Assembly (NCBI GenBank): GCA_963662155.1
Contig: OY759270.1
Span: 15,695,509-15,759,508 of the forward strand
Reading direction: 5' to 3'
Length of the DNA stretch: 64,000 nucleotides
From: Lamellibrachia columna
Taxonomy: Eukaryota; Annelida; Polychaeta; Sabellida; Siboglinidae
Under the pieces are notes generated by a model, which saw only the letters and a list, made by a program, of their open reading frames with translations, had not been told where the DNA came from and did not search any database. The position numbers and the translations under genes are program-made. Position 1 is the stretch's first letter. Each line of letters begins with the position of its first letter. This document shows, piece by piece, positions 22,686 to 33,735 of the stretch.

Positions 22686-24640
22686 AGCCGTATTGTCCCG
22701 TGGTTGGGCGAAGGCCTCAGTATGTTGTTTCCAAGTTTGCCTATCTTGTGCTGTTCTCTGCCAGGTGGTTTCATTCCAATACTCATCCAAATCGTCTCTC
22801 CATCGTTTTGCTGGTCTTCCTCGTAATCTCTTCCTTCCGTATGGTTTCCAGGTGGTAATGCGCTTTGTCCATCTGTCATCTTTGAGTCGGCTAATGTGTC
22901 CTGCCCAAGACCACTTCATTCTTCTGGTTGTTTTTATCACGTCTGTGACTCCTGTCTTTGCTCTCACCCAGGTGTTTGTCTTTCTGTCATGGTATGTTAT
23001 ATTCCGCTAACTCCTTTCCATTTTTGTCTGCGCGGCCGCTAGTTTTTTCTGAGCTTGTTTTGTGAGTGACCATGTTTCAGCACCATATGTCATAGCTGGC
23101 AGTACACACGAGTTGTAAACCTTTCTTTTTAGACAGATAGCAAAGTTACTTTTGAAGATGTCGAGATGTTTTGCATATGCTGTCCAGCCGGCTGTGATTC
23201 GTCGTAGGATTTCCTTGTCTTGGTTCTTGTCCCTAAGGCTGAAACGTTGGCCTAGGTATATGTAACTCTCCACTTTCTCTATCTGAGTGTTATTAATGTA
23301 TATTGGGGTGTTGTCTTCCACCATTATTTTTGTTTTTGAGATGTTCATCCTCAAGCCGCTTAGGTTACTTTCTTCGCAAAGTTCTTGTAGCATTATTTCT
23401 AGTTCTTGTGGTGTTTCGGTGCACAGGAAGATATCGTCTGCGAAACAGAGATGGTTAAGATATTCTCCGTCTATTTTCAGGCCTTTGTTCTCCCAGTTCA
23501 GTCTTCTGAAGATACTTTCGAGTGTTGATGTGAATAGTTTGGGTGAGATGGTATCCCCCTGTCGCACTCTTCTTTTGATGTTTATTTTCTCGCTCTCTTT
23601 GTGAAGATGTACTGTCACAGAGCTGTCTGTGTATATATCTTTCATGAGTTGTATGTATGCATCTTCTATCCCTTGGTCTTGGAGTGAAGACAGTATTGCC
23701 TGGGTCGAAGGCCTTCTCATAAGTCAATGAATGCTATACAGAGTGGTATGTTGAATTCACGGCACTTCTCCAGTTGATTTATGACATGGATGTGATCTGT
23801 TGTTGAGTACTCCTGCCTGTTCTCTGGGTTGATTATCGTCTAGTATTCTCTCCAGTCTGGCTGTTAGAATCTTTGTGAATAGCTTGTAGATGTTCGATAG
23901 CAAGCATATTGGCCTATAGTTCTTTAAGTCTTTTTGGTTGCCTTTTTTGAAGATTATCACCATCTTTGCATTTTTCCAGGTAGTGGGGATTCGTCTTTCT
24001 GATATGCATTTTGTATACAGCTTAGCTAAGGCTTTGGCGATGGTATCCTCTCCTGCCTTCAATGTTTCGATGTTGACTTGGTCATTTCTTGTTGCCTTCC
24101 CATTATTCATCTTCTTTAGCGCGGCTTCTACTTCCCATGTTGTTACTGATGGTACTTCTCTTGGGTCTGTGCGTATTGTTACGGTTTGGTCACTGTCATA
24201 AAGTTCGGTGTAAAACTCTTCTATTCGTTCTAAGATCTTATCCTGGTCTTGGATTTCTCTGTCCTGATTGTCTAGGACTGTTATCAATCTATTTTGGCCT
24301 AGGATGTGTGTTCTTCTGACCTTGTTCAAGCTCTGTGATGTCTCTATTGTTTTTCGTATGGTGTCTAGGTTGTATTTTCTGATGTCTTCTTTCGCTCTCT
24401 TTTTGAGGGTCTTGCATATCTCTGTGTACTCTATGCAGTACCTAGCGGTGTTCTTTACCATTTTTCTACGTTTTTTCATTAGTGCTCTTGTTTGAGTTGA
24501 TAATCTAGACTTGTCCCGTTTGGTGTTATTTTTGGCTATGCTTGTCGCCGTCTGTTGGATCGTTTCTGTAATGTTTTCATTTAGAATGTCAATATCATCC
24601 AGTTCTTGTAGAGCAGTGAACCTGTCAGTTCAAGTTGGAA
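22677..24640 (-). pseudogene. RTE-like endonuclease-reverse transcriptase, near-complete RT part
   Basis: On the minus strand, from about 24640 down: the linker (LDDIDILNENITETIQQ-like, then TRALMKKRRKMV), RT motifs WKNAKMVIIFKKGNQKDLKN and YRPICLLSNIYKLFTKIL. The FIDYEKAFD-type box near 23730-23700 is split by frameshifts. Then come RVRQGDTISPKLFTSTLE, CFADDIFL with the catalytic Asp pair at 23438-23433, FSLRDKNQDKEILRRI, YGAETWSLTK, and the C-terminal block KWSWAGHISRLKDDRW and RGRPAKRWRDDLDEYW. The ORF closes in the TA-rich tail, as expected for RTE elements with almost no 3' UTR. The endonuclease domain is missing (5' truncation). Frameshifts near 23720-23757 and 22970-23010 make it inactive. 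Confidence 0.85.
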
Positions 24641-24698
24641 TTCATTCGTTTTATATATATATAATGTTGATCTCATTGACTCTGTATTCATGGGACAG

Positions 24699-26449
24699 AG
24701 CATGACGTATACAAGTACCAAGGCCACATGAGAATCACCAGTGAGACATATGAGGCAGAACTGGCCGATGTCAGTAGCACCAAGTACAAGAGTCTCTCAA
24801 GTGATGTCAAGGCAGAGGTAACTTCTTTGTGTGATTGTTTCTAGATCTTTCTAGTAGGAAAACCTATTAATATATCCTGTCCCCATAGCCCGAGTGTTAT
24901 TGCTAAACCAAAACCTTCCTGTTGTTTGCATATGGGGTGTTGAACATATGTTTTGTTAACAGCCCTAGTGTCAGCCATTACAAATGTAAGTCAGGTGGAA
25001 TATGTATGTGTTTTGAAGCAGTAGTTGTCTTCATATCAGCCACAGCCCATGGGGGCCGTATATATCCTCCTGCCACGTTCTCGCCATCATGCAATATGCA
25101 GGCCTCCAGCTGTCCACTACCTCGTATTGATATAATATATAACACTTCTATTGCGTTAAAATCCTCGGGAAGCCCAAGCTCAGCAGAGGACCAAAGCAAA
25201 AGGGGTAAGGCAGTTTCTAATTAATTAGCAGTTCCAGTTATAAACAGTTGGAGTGATACGTTGAGGAGCTATGGAGGATAAGCGAGTTTAGACAGGTAGA
25301 TTTTTAGTGTATGGCAAATGTTATTATATTTCCTACAGACTTAATGCTAACAGGGAGTGGGTTCCAGAATCATTGCGGCAAACGTCTAGTTCTGACATTT
25401 GTAAAAGTAAATTAGAATTAGATGATCGAAGTTGTCTAGGCTGTCTTGCGGTTCGTCTTCGTACTGGCTTGTTCTCTCCTTCAACTTAGCCTTCGATTGA
25501 TGTTAAAACTAGACTAGTTTCAGAATGGTACAAGTGTTATTTAAAAATAAATTAACATTGTAATCCGCATTTTGTAATCCACATGGGTTGATTGATTATG
25601 TTCAGGTGCTGGCTGTGTTCCGGAACTCAACAGTAGGTGGCAGTGTGGTGGACATGACCGACATCTTCTTCACGTGAGTGTCACTGGACATGTAGCAACA
25701 TTGATTTCTGCATAATATTTAAATGCATTGGCTGACTTAACGAGTGTCCAACAGTTGTACACCTATGTGTAACCTGTCTGTATGAGATATATGTAAAAAA
25801 AATTAAAGCATTTTCACACAGCGGCTAGCGTTTACACAATCAGTAGGTAATATATTCCATTCATTTATCATCCTCTGTGAGAAGTTAATGTCTTAAAAAC
25901 TTATGTTTGATATTCTCTTAATCTCATTGTTGTATCATTTTGATTGATATGTGTTTTTCATAGAAAGTGTGTAAAGGTGTTAGTTTTCATTTAGTGTTGT
26001 AATTCAGTAAAGTGGCTGCTGCTATACCAATAAAATTTGGTCTTTGTAACGGTCTCCTTGACCTATTGAAATATGTTTCTTTTTAAAACCGCAGCTAGCA
26101 GATGCAAAGTAATAAGTTTTTTATTAATTAAAATAAATTCATTAGTGCACTTTATATATTATTAGGATATGTGAATTGATACTTAGAATTTGTTATGAAC
26201 GATACTGTTCTTAAGTGCTGTGATAATATTGTTGTATAATTTTGGGTCTAATAGGCATTTCCGATTTCCTTGTATAATACGGTGTACTCTGTTATGGCAG
26301 CAAGGGCAGCATCGTGGTTGACTTCATTCTACATCTGGACAGTGTCACCAACACCGATGTGCTACAACATATACTTGTCAACAGTGTCAACAACAATGGT
26401 GGTAAACTTGGTGACTACAGCGTGGATGCCTCCAGTATCACTTTCTCTG
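24699..26449 (+). CDS. SEA-domain protein, exons A-C (SEA domain)
   Basis: Three exons with matching phases: A 24699-24817 (acceptor GGACAG, donor GTAACT, ends phase 0), B 25606-25673 (ends phase 2), C 26301-26449 (ends phase 1). The spliced product gives a canonical SEA domain: YQGHMRITSETYEAELADVS, then VLAVFRNSTVGGSVVDMTDI, then TKGSIVVDFILHLDSVTNTD. The GSIVV at 26305-26319 matches the SEA autoproteolysis motif G-S-[VI]-V-V, where the chain is cut between Gly and Ser. SEA domains sit on the extracellular side of mucin-like membrane proteins. Reading is clean over all three exons. The gene extends upstream (exon A begins in phase) and continues into exons D and E. Confidence 0.85.
24818..25605 (+). 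other. Intron A-B of the SEA gene
   Basis: 788 bp between a GTAACT donor and a TTCAG acceptor. It contains a run resembling a spurious frame at 24922-25224 and no recognised repeat. Confidence 0.7.
25795..25895 (-). pseudogene. CR1-like 3' end fragment in an intron of the SEA gene
   Basis: On the minus strand one frame reads INFSQRMINEWNILPTDCVN followed by ASRCVKML, matching the C-terminal RTINEWNKLSTDCVTASSVN block of the CR1-like element at 18930-20957. Only about 30 codons remain. It lies antisense in the B-C intron. Confidence 0.65.
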
Positions 26450-27311
26450 GTTAGTGCTCACTAAAATAATAATAGTAAGATAATATAATAATGATAATAT
26501 AATAATGATAACATAATAACAATAGTTTGTTTCCAACATTATGTAATGTAATGATTACATATAATGTATTGTTCATAGTTTGATTCATGTTAATGCAAAA
26601 CATATATACACACACAATGCAATACAATATTCATTTAAATCATGCATATAAAAAGATATAATACATTGTGCGACCAGGGTAATTACAATCATATTGTACT
26701 AAACTCTTGTGTTGAAAATGGAGAGAACAGAAGTGTAGACTTACGTGCTCTCTCCTCTATTACATTGAATTAACTTTGATAGTTCATTATTCACTGCAGC
26801 TAGCTTGTGGGTGGTGACGGGAAAAGACTGTTATATCATTATTTCTTTTAACAATATTAAAAAAATTTGAAGAAATTGGTTGAGAGAGAGAAAGGAGAGA
26901 GAGAGACACTGTTATCTACATTTACAGCACAGCGATACAGTAGTTTTTACCGGGAACCATTATCTAATAACAAATTATACTCATTATGATTGATATACTT
27001 ATTTTATTACCAGATACCGTATAGTTTCCACACATTTCCGTTTAAAAACAATAGCGTATAATGCTAATTAGCACACTTGCCTAAAATTTAGCAATATATT
27101 TATTAGCTTACACCCCTTTTCAGAAACTAATAAACATGCATCCAAGCCTTCACAGTGGCGCAATGTGCGTCTATTGGAAACTGTTGTAGTTATTTATTTT
27201 AGTTAGTCCAATATACGGCTGGTTTTATTTCACATCTCTGTAAAATATGAATGAATAATGATTATTGTCACCATAAACCGTTATATTTGAGTTTTGTCTT
27301 CATTCTTGCAG
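26450..27311 (+). other. Intron C-D of the SEA gene
   Basis: Donor GTTAGT, acceptor TTGCAG. Contains an ATAATAATGATAATA-type low-complexity run near 26465-26525 and a GAGAGA-rich stretch near 26882-26906. Nothing else recognised. Confidence 0.6.
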
Positions 27312-27332
27312 ACGTGTTAGAAGAGAAAAAAG
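27312..27332 (+). CDS. SEA gene, exon D (21-nt microexon)
   Basis: Between a TTCTTGCAG acceptor and a GTAGGT donor. It enters and leaves in phase 1, matching exon C and exon E, and encodes DVLEEKK, a short charged linker between the SEA domain and the transmembrane segment. Microexons are easily missed, but phase agreement on both sides supports it. It lies just outside the left arm of the giant inverted repeat, which begins at about 27343. Confidence 0.6.
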
Positions 27333-27661
27333 GTAGGTACCTGCTGTATTCGTATTACTATTTGTTGTTCATATTACTAGTTTTTGTTTGTATTACTAGT
27401 TGTTCGTATTACAGTAATAATTTTAATGAATATATGTAATGCTCATTAGATGTAAATTTTTATTTAGGTTTGTGCATCTATGGGTTCATTGATTATAATG
27501 TAAGATTATAAATGGTCTTAAGGCATCGAGACTGTACAACACAAGACCTATGTCATTTAACCTGACCCCCCCAACTCCCACATGAAACTTTGATTTACAT
27601 CGACCTGTGTGCAACTTCGGAAACTTCAGGTGGCACTTCAACCATCTTAATGCAAAACTAC

Positions 27662-27952
27662 TGGGATCACTTAAAGCAAGCACCCTTACGAACTGCGATC
27701 ACTTAAAGCACACACCCTTAAGAACTGGGATCACTTAAAACAAGCACCCTTACATACTGTGATCACGTAAAGCAAGCACCCTTATGAACTGTGATCACTT
27801 AAAGCACGCACCCTTAAGAAGTGGGATCACTTAAAGCAAGCAACCTTACATACTGTGGTCACTTAAAGCATGCACCCTTAAGAACTGTGATCACTTAAAG
27901 CAAGCACCCTTACGAACTGTGATCACTTAAAGCAAGCACCCATACGTACTGT
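27662..27952. repeat. 32-bp minisatellite, left-arm allele, 9 copies
   Basis: Unit GATCACTTAAAGCAAGCACC followed by CTTACGAACTGT, 32 bp, with variants such as CTTAAGAACTGG and CTTACATACTGTG. Reverse-complement counterpart at 40611-41250 has 20 copies. Confidence 0.95.
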
Positions 27953-28254
27953 GGTCAGAAAATAAACAATATTTTGAGAAATCATTGCATGACCTTGCAC
28001 AAATCAGCTGCTACCCCCACACCCCATGGAACCAATTTTATGTAATGTCTTACATTATTAAGAAACGTAGGCTTAACAAGGATTTTCAGAATGAGGCAGC
28101 TGGGTGTTATCGTATGCACGGCAATAAAACTACCTTGTTCTGAGAATTCAACCTTTGTATGATATGAATGCTTCATGAAATCGGCCCCAGCTGCATGTTT
28201 GCAAACACAGGAAGTGAAAACGTATGTTAAAATTTTAATCAGTCCTTATATAAT

Positions 28255-28358
28255 GGGAATAACACACTACTTGTTGATGTCACTCGAGGGTTACCAGCCA
28301 AATAATGTTATCTCGCTGGTAACACTGTCGTGACATCAACAAACAGTGTGTTATTCCC
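28255..28358. mobile_element. 104-bp foldback MITE next to a splice acceptor (left arm)
   Basis: Near-perfect hairpin. The left end is GGGAATAACACACTACTTGT, then TGATGTCAC and GGTTACCAGC; the right end is the reverse complement, ending GTGTGTTATTCCC. It is flanked on both sides by TAAT (28251-28254 and 28359-28362), a probable target-site duplication. It ends 25 bp before the acceptor of exon E. Mirror copy at 40202-40305. Confidence 0.8.
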
Positions 28359-28383
28359 TAATATTATGTGTTGCTTCTCACAG

Positions 28384-28548
28384 CTGGTTCGCTGCTGGTT
28401 GCCATCATCCTTGGGTCTCTGCTGGGCACCATTGCCGTCACTCTTGGCACCGTCTTAATTGTGTACTGCGTCCACAAGAAGCACACAAAGATTGGATGTA
28501 GTAACACGTTTTTGGGAGACTGCCCCAGCAGCTGCTGCACAGAGCATT
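28384..28548 (+). CDS. SEA gene, exon E: transmembrane segment
   Basis: Acceptor CTTCTCACAG, donor GTAAGT, phase 1 in and out, in frame with exon D. Encodes a single membrane-spanning helix (SLLVAIILGSLLGTIAVTLG plus TVLIVYC) followed by a basic stop-transfer KKHTK and a Cys-rich cytoplasmic start (DCPSSCC). With exons A-D this gives SEA domain, short linker, helix: the layout of mucin-like type I membrane proteins, although without the upstream exons the class is not certain. No further exon could be found downstream before the inverted-repeat core. A reverse-strand duplicate is at 40012-40176. Confidence 0.85.
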
Positions 28549-30880
28549 GTAAGTACTCAAGTTTGTTGAGCCAATGTGATGTAGAAAAGCTGACGTTTTT
28601 GAGAATTGAAAATTTTAAACAGAAGTTAGCTTTAGTGAAATCCAACATGCAGCAGTTCATATGTATATTATGTTTATAAAAAAATCTGAGAAGTATACTA
28701 AACCTCAGAACCCCCTCCCCCTTAATACACCTTGTAGGAATAGGGAAATGTTGACAAATATGAACGGCCCCTTACATTACATTAGACCACAATCTGTAAA
28801 TGAAAGAAGTCACTATTGTACACTTTCATCACTGTGTTGTATTTCGTCAAATTAATGACAAACAACAGTCCAGGTCAGTTGACACTGCTACGGTTGTCTA
28901 TAGTTACCTGTATCAGGAATCATACAAAATCAATAAGTCACCAATGGTGTAGTTGGACAATGTATTTTTTTCATCTTGGGTAGACTTATTAAAAATTCAA
29001 TAACGCAATAAAAGTAAAATAATGTATTCAGGCAGACAGACACATATATTTGTTTTGACCAATAATTATACAGATTGAAGCATAGTCAACATAACATATA
29101 GGTCAAGGATAACTTTTTAAGAGAGAATACAGCTAGAATGATAGCCTCAAACTGTCGCTAAAATTTACATTCCATCATGCAATATTATCAATACCAATTT
29201 GAACTCCAATATGTATGTTATTGATAGATATTTTGGTATTCTGTCCCTGCTAAGGCGGACAGTAATAATTATTTTCATGATTTTTTCTCTCGAAATATTT
29301 GATTTCCAAAATGGCGACATACAAACAGCGTGGTGTGTAGTGGGGAAAACAATGTTCTATCGCGGATTCGGATATAAGGCTGTTGGTCGTGAACCCTGAT
29401 TTTCTGCCATGGGGGAATGCCAAATGGGCATGCTTAAACCTACTTAGAATTGCTTTGACAATCCTCAAGAAACAGGTCAATGAATGAGTGTCAACTTATT
29501 GTTTGCTTGACGCTGCCGCCTACATCAATCGCTGATGTTGGCTTCTTTTAGGCGGTTTGAAATTGCAATCGAGATTCACAAATACGTTTTTGCATTAAAA
29601 TATTTTTTTTAATATACATTTTAACAATATATTTTAATAGTCAATATATTTATCTGAACAGAAACAACTGGAGTTTGTGCCTTCATATTTTTTAAGCATG
29701 CTTATATAACCAACTGCACAATTTCTCACTGAGTCAGGTCTTTTCCATTTCTTTATTTAAAAGGTAAGTTACAAAGATATCAATAAAAGTATCTGATTTC
29801 TGTGCATCAACTAGGCTTCAAAATAACTAAGGCTGTTAAAGTACCAGTAATATACAATTGTTTACCATTTAAATATATTCCCTATTGTGGTTTATTTATT
29901 ATCCGAATCAGTCCTGTACATTGTGGATGGATGCCACTCTTGCACTGCACCATTAACTAATGTAATACTGGGTTGTCTTGTATCATGCTCAACAGTGTAT
30001 GTGTGTACTAAAAGAACCGTGTATTATTTATTATGAGCTATAACGATTGTTATGGTCAACAACTCCAATCTTGTTATCACCAGACGTGGCTTTTTGCTTG
30101 GTTTGAAATCCTTATTTTTTACTTGACATGTTCTGCACGAGTGTCGCCATCTATCAGGTTACGAAATGTACCTACACCAAACTAATCCGCTAGGTTTCGT
30201 AGGAAGTTAGTCCTTCACAGGAACATGTCTGGGCACGGACCACAGCCAGAATGCATCCACCATTACATATAGAGTCCATAGGAAAAAAATAATTGTGCAG
30301 TTTGGGTGTATTAGTGAGATCAGAAATTGTGTGAGTGTAAGTGATGTTTTTGTGCACAGTAGCATCTGAGATTTGAAATGATGCAATTTGTCGGTTGATA
30401 TACAGTGGCCATTAGGCAGGATGTACTCATAGTTTGGGAACTGGGGAATTTAATGCAGAAATGCAGGGGTGTCATGCATTGAAGCAATTAGTGCGAAAAG
30501 AAGGTATGTAATTTTCACGAATTTCACACACTGGGTGTCTTAGTGGGTCTCTCATGTGCTGTGACAAAAAATTGTAGGATACATTTTCAATGAGGCACAA
30601 GAACGTTATAATGGTCTATGGGAAAGTGACTATGGTCCGTACCCGTCTACATCCCGTCAACTGTGATACCGGTGACCTCTTTCATCCAGCGTGAAGTTTC
30701 ATTCCTTAGGCTGTCTTTAACCATTTGCTTCTGCTAACATGGCCTCCTGTTAAGCATATCAGTGAATGTGACTGTGTGATTAAAGATTTGTTTTGCATCT
30801 CGGATATATCGTTGTGTCGAAATATTACTGCAATTACACTGCATAAGGTATATCGTGCAATTAACACACATCGTGGACAA
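28549..30880. other. Left-arm non-coding DNA
   Basis: AT-rich, mirrored at about 37620-40010. No exon continues the SEA gene here. A GGCGGACAG/CTGTCC-type motif near 29245-29262 marks a deleted copy of the short element that is longer in the right arm. Confidence 0.5.
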
Positions 30881-30889
30881 AAATTAAGC

Positions 30890-31350
30890 TACAACTGAAT
30901 GATCTTAATTAGAATAATCCCCGAACTTGACATCTACCTAAGGTGCAACCACAATGGCTTTCGAGGTGGAAGAACTACAGTGGAACATGTAATCTACCCT
31001 AATATAATAGAGAGAATGAAGGCAAACAACCTGCCACAATAACGTTCATACATTTCAAGAAGGCCTTCGACTCCACCCACAACCAATATAGCTAGGACAA
31101 ATTCAGAAAAAGCATGATAGGAAAACTGCCCTTTCTGAGATTCTGGCTGTATTGCTACAAGGAGACACCCTTGCGCCATATCTCTTTGTTATAGTCATCG
31201 ACTTTGCTTTAAGGGCGGCCATTTGTGGAAAAGAAGAAGAGTTAGGCTTTAAAATAGAAAGGAGCAGAATTAAGTATAGACAGATTGGACCGGCGGTTGT
31301 CACAGACTTCGACTTTGTTGATGAAATCGCACTTCTGTCTGAAGGAATTA
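30890..31350 (+). pseudogene. RTE-like reverse transcriptase fragment (left arm)
   Basis: The plus strand reads RCNHNGFRGGRTTVEHVIYP, then HFKKAFDSTHN-like with a frame change, then LQGDTLAPYLFVIVIDFALR, GKEEELGFKIERSR and VVTDFDFVDEIALLSEG. These are RT palm motifs of RTE-type elements. The catalytic FADD box is mutated here to FVDE, so the enzyme would be dead even without the frameshifts. Mirror copy on the minus strand at about 37154-37614. Confidence 0.8.
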
Positions 31351-31364
31351 CCATGTGGCCTGCC

Positions 31365-31825
31365 CATATCACCTTGCTTCTCACCAATCTTCCTGTTCAG
31401 TTGCCCTGTTGCATCCCATCTTTCCTCAGGTCGTTCATCCTTCTTTCGTCGACCCTTTTTGTTCTTGTTATTCGACGAACCCATAACCAAACTTACAGCT
31501 GCTGTTGTTGTTCTGTCAATGCCACTGTCTCCAGATACAGATACACGCATGCTGGTTTAACGCAAGCTCTCAGGACTTTCCTTTTAAGCTTTATCAAAAT
31601 GTTTCTGTCCAACATGAATCCCTCTACCTTTCCCCGAGCATTCGCTCCCTGTTGTATCCGACATCGCATTTCTACCTCTGAATGCCCATCCTCATTAACC
31701 ATTCCTCCAAGGTACACAAAACCATCCACTTGGTTGATCTCCTTACCATCTAAACTAATGTTCAAGTCCTCTCTCTGATGTCCAACCCACATCACTTCTG
31801 TCTTCTCCCAGCTCATTTTCAGTCC
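31365..31825 (-). pseudogene. Non-LTR reverse transcriptase fragment, antisense to its neighbour (left arm)
   Basis: The minus strand reads MSWEKTEVMWVGHQREDLNI, then QVDGFVYLGGMVNEDGHSEV, RKVLRACVKPACVYLYLETV and EQQQQL, then after a frameshift KKDERPEERWDATGQLN. This is the region downstream of the RT catalytic centre. It meets the plus-strand fragment at 30890-31350 tail to tail. A second member of the same family is at 43545-44335. Mirror copy on the plus strand at about 36684-37139. Confidence 0.8.
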
Positions 31826-32112
31826 GTGCTTCTTGAGTTACATAAAAAAAAAAAAAATTATTGGAAAACTGGGCACCCTTTTTCTGAGACTGGACCCGCC
31901 CGTTATGTGAAGAAGAATGTTGTTATTAAGACTTATTATTAAGACTTTTCCATGACAATTTCCCCTCACGAGAGGCTACCGCTGTTATAAGATCATTGTA
32001 CACTTTCAAAAGGGGTAGCATTATAAAAAGGTGGACTACTATGTGCGCGCCTGCGTGTATCCTGCAGAAAAACTGCCACCTGATGTATTTTCTAGTAAAC
32101 TTGGCACCCCCT

Positions 32113-32690
32113 TTTTCAGAATCCGCCATAAATTGTGACTGTTAATATTGTTGAAAAACTTCAAATCAATAACTCCAGGTACTTATTAGCGCCTGTAGTC
32201 CAAACACACCAATCTAGGCATTGTGATTTTGTAAAGATAATAGTTGAATGGAACCAGCTCAGTGAGCAGCTGGAACAATGGGTGACTTCAACCAACAGAC
32301 TTTATGCGCACTCACCCTCCGTCATAGACTGTAGCCAATGTTGGGAACGTACCAGAATTTTAGACATCTCTTACCCTTATTCATGAAGATATGAATGGAA
32401 AACATAACAATTTCGATGACTGGTGCAAAGGTACCATTGTACAAAAATACCAATGAATGGTGATCTCACTAACTGTAGCAACTGAACGAACGAACCTTCT
32501 TTTGAGAACATGTTTTTTTAACTGCGACATTTTCAGAAATCATCCCTGAACTCAACGATTTATTGTCTCTGCGTCTCTTTAACCTTTAATGCTATGTCCC
32601 CCAAGCTGATATATGTTATGTTTTTGTCATCATTTTCCTAGATACCATTTTGGGTAATGCAATTAAATGCCTTCTGTAATATGATTGCCA
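32113..32690 (+). repeat. Arm segment present three times (left copy)
   Basis: This segment, carrying the 83-codon frame at 32135-32386 (CCAGCTCAGTGAGCAGCTGG region), occurs in reverse complement both in the right arm (35827-36405) and in the core loop (33990-34567). No protein family is recognised; the frame is conserved only because the copies are recent. Confidence 0.9.
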
Positions 32691-32890
32691 CGAAAACCAA
32701 TACACTCCAGATGGCAAATGGACAACATAGCATTTAGTTTTCTCGAGCAACATTGTTACGTATTTGTGTAACCCACCCTGATGAGATATCTCTCAGTTTT
32801 GTTTTAAACATATTCAGAGTGCTAGCATTTAAACAGTTAGTAGATACGTTGCTCCATTCATTTATTCTTCTCCGTGAAAACTAACCTTGT
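32690..32890 (-). pseudogene. CR1-like 3' end (left arm)
   Basis: The minus strand encodes RRRINEWSNVSTNCLNASTL and NMFKTKL, the CR1 C-terminus, followed by the CR1 3' tail motif GTCCATTTGCCATCTGGAG. Mirror copy at 35640-35825. Confidence 0.75.
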
Positions 32891-33280
32891 ACCCAAACAA
32901 CACCATTCTTTTTTCTGTAAGCCTGCATACGATACACAATCTACCCCTATAGAACCTTTCTCTTTAGCCACTTCCAATACAGTTCTGTTTCAAAATAAGT
33001 TACTTCACGTCCACGGTATTTTCTGATGTTCTCTTCGCCCACGAGCCGGTAGTTGACATCAGTTTATTAATAACGTAAATATATTATAGATACAATAATA
33101 GGTATTGTATATAATAGCAATGATTTATAACAGAGAATGTCAACCAGGGGAAATAATGGATGAATTTCGACTTTCGGCCGTAAAATATATTCCTCCCCAT
33201 CTACACACGCAAAAGCGGAAATATATGTTATAAATAATTTTCCCCATGCACACACATTGGTGCAGCTAATTATGATATGA

Positions 33281-33399
<119 letters not shown>

Positions 33400-33504
33400 G
33401 TACACACGATCTATAATCAGCAACGCCCTTGCTTCAAAATACGCACATGCGCAGATACATCAATTTACATAACTAATTCAAATAAATCAAAAGTGAATAG
33501 TAAT

Positions 33505-33735
33505 AAAGTTAAATAAGTTTAAGTAAATAGTAAGTAAATAGCAAAAGTGGCATCAATACATTTCCAGCATAACATGCACACACATTTAAAAAGAACATAT
33601 CCAGTTTTAAAAGAACAGTCTGAAGCTGCATCTCGAAGCTGTTAGGGCACTCTGTGGCAAGCATGGCAAGAGGTAGATTGTTCCAGAGGCGCTGAGCTGC
33701 GTACAAGGAAATTTTGTCGCCTTGAGTTCAGGTAA
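33505..33735 (-). pseudogene. CR1/Rex1-like C-terminal fragment (left arm)
   Basis: The minus strand reads MYAAQRLWNNLPLAMLATEC, then NSFEMQLQTVLLKL, matching the terminal A..LWN.LP..(R)..(S)..F...LKT.LF motif of CR1/Rex1-type ORF2 proteins. Mirror copy at 34820-35050 on the plus strand. Confidence 0.7.

Noticed and set aside
31152..31778. 208-codon open frame, duplicated perfectly at 36726-37352
   Set aside because: It joins the sense palm of one retroelement fragment to the antisense of another; conservation only reflects the inverted duplication.
32135..32386. 83-codon frame present three times
   Set aside because: Kept only because the three copies are recent duplicates; no domain and no start or splice context.
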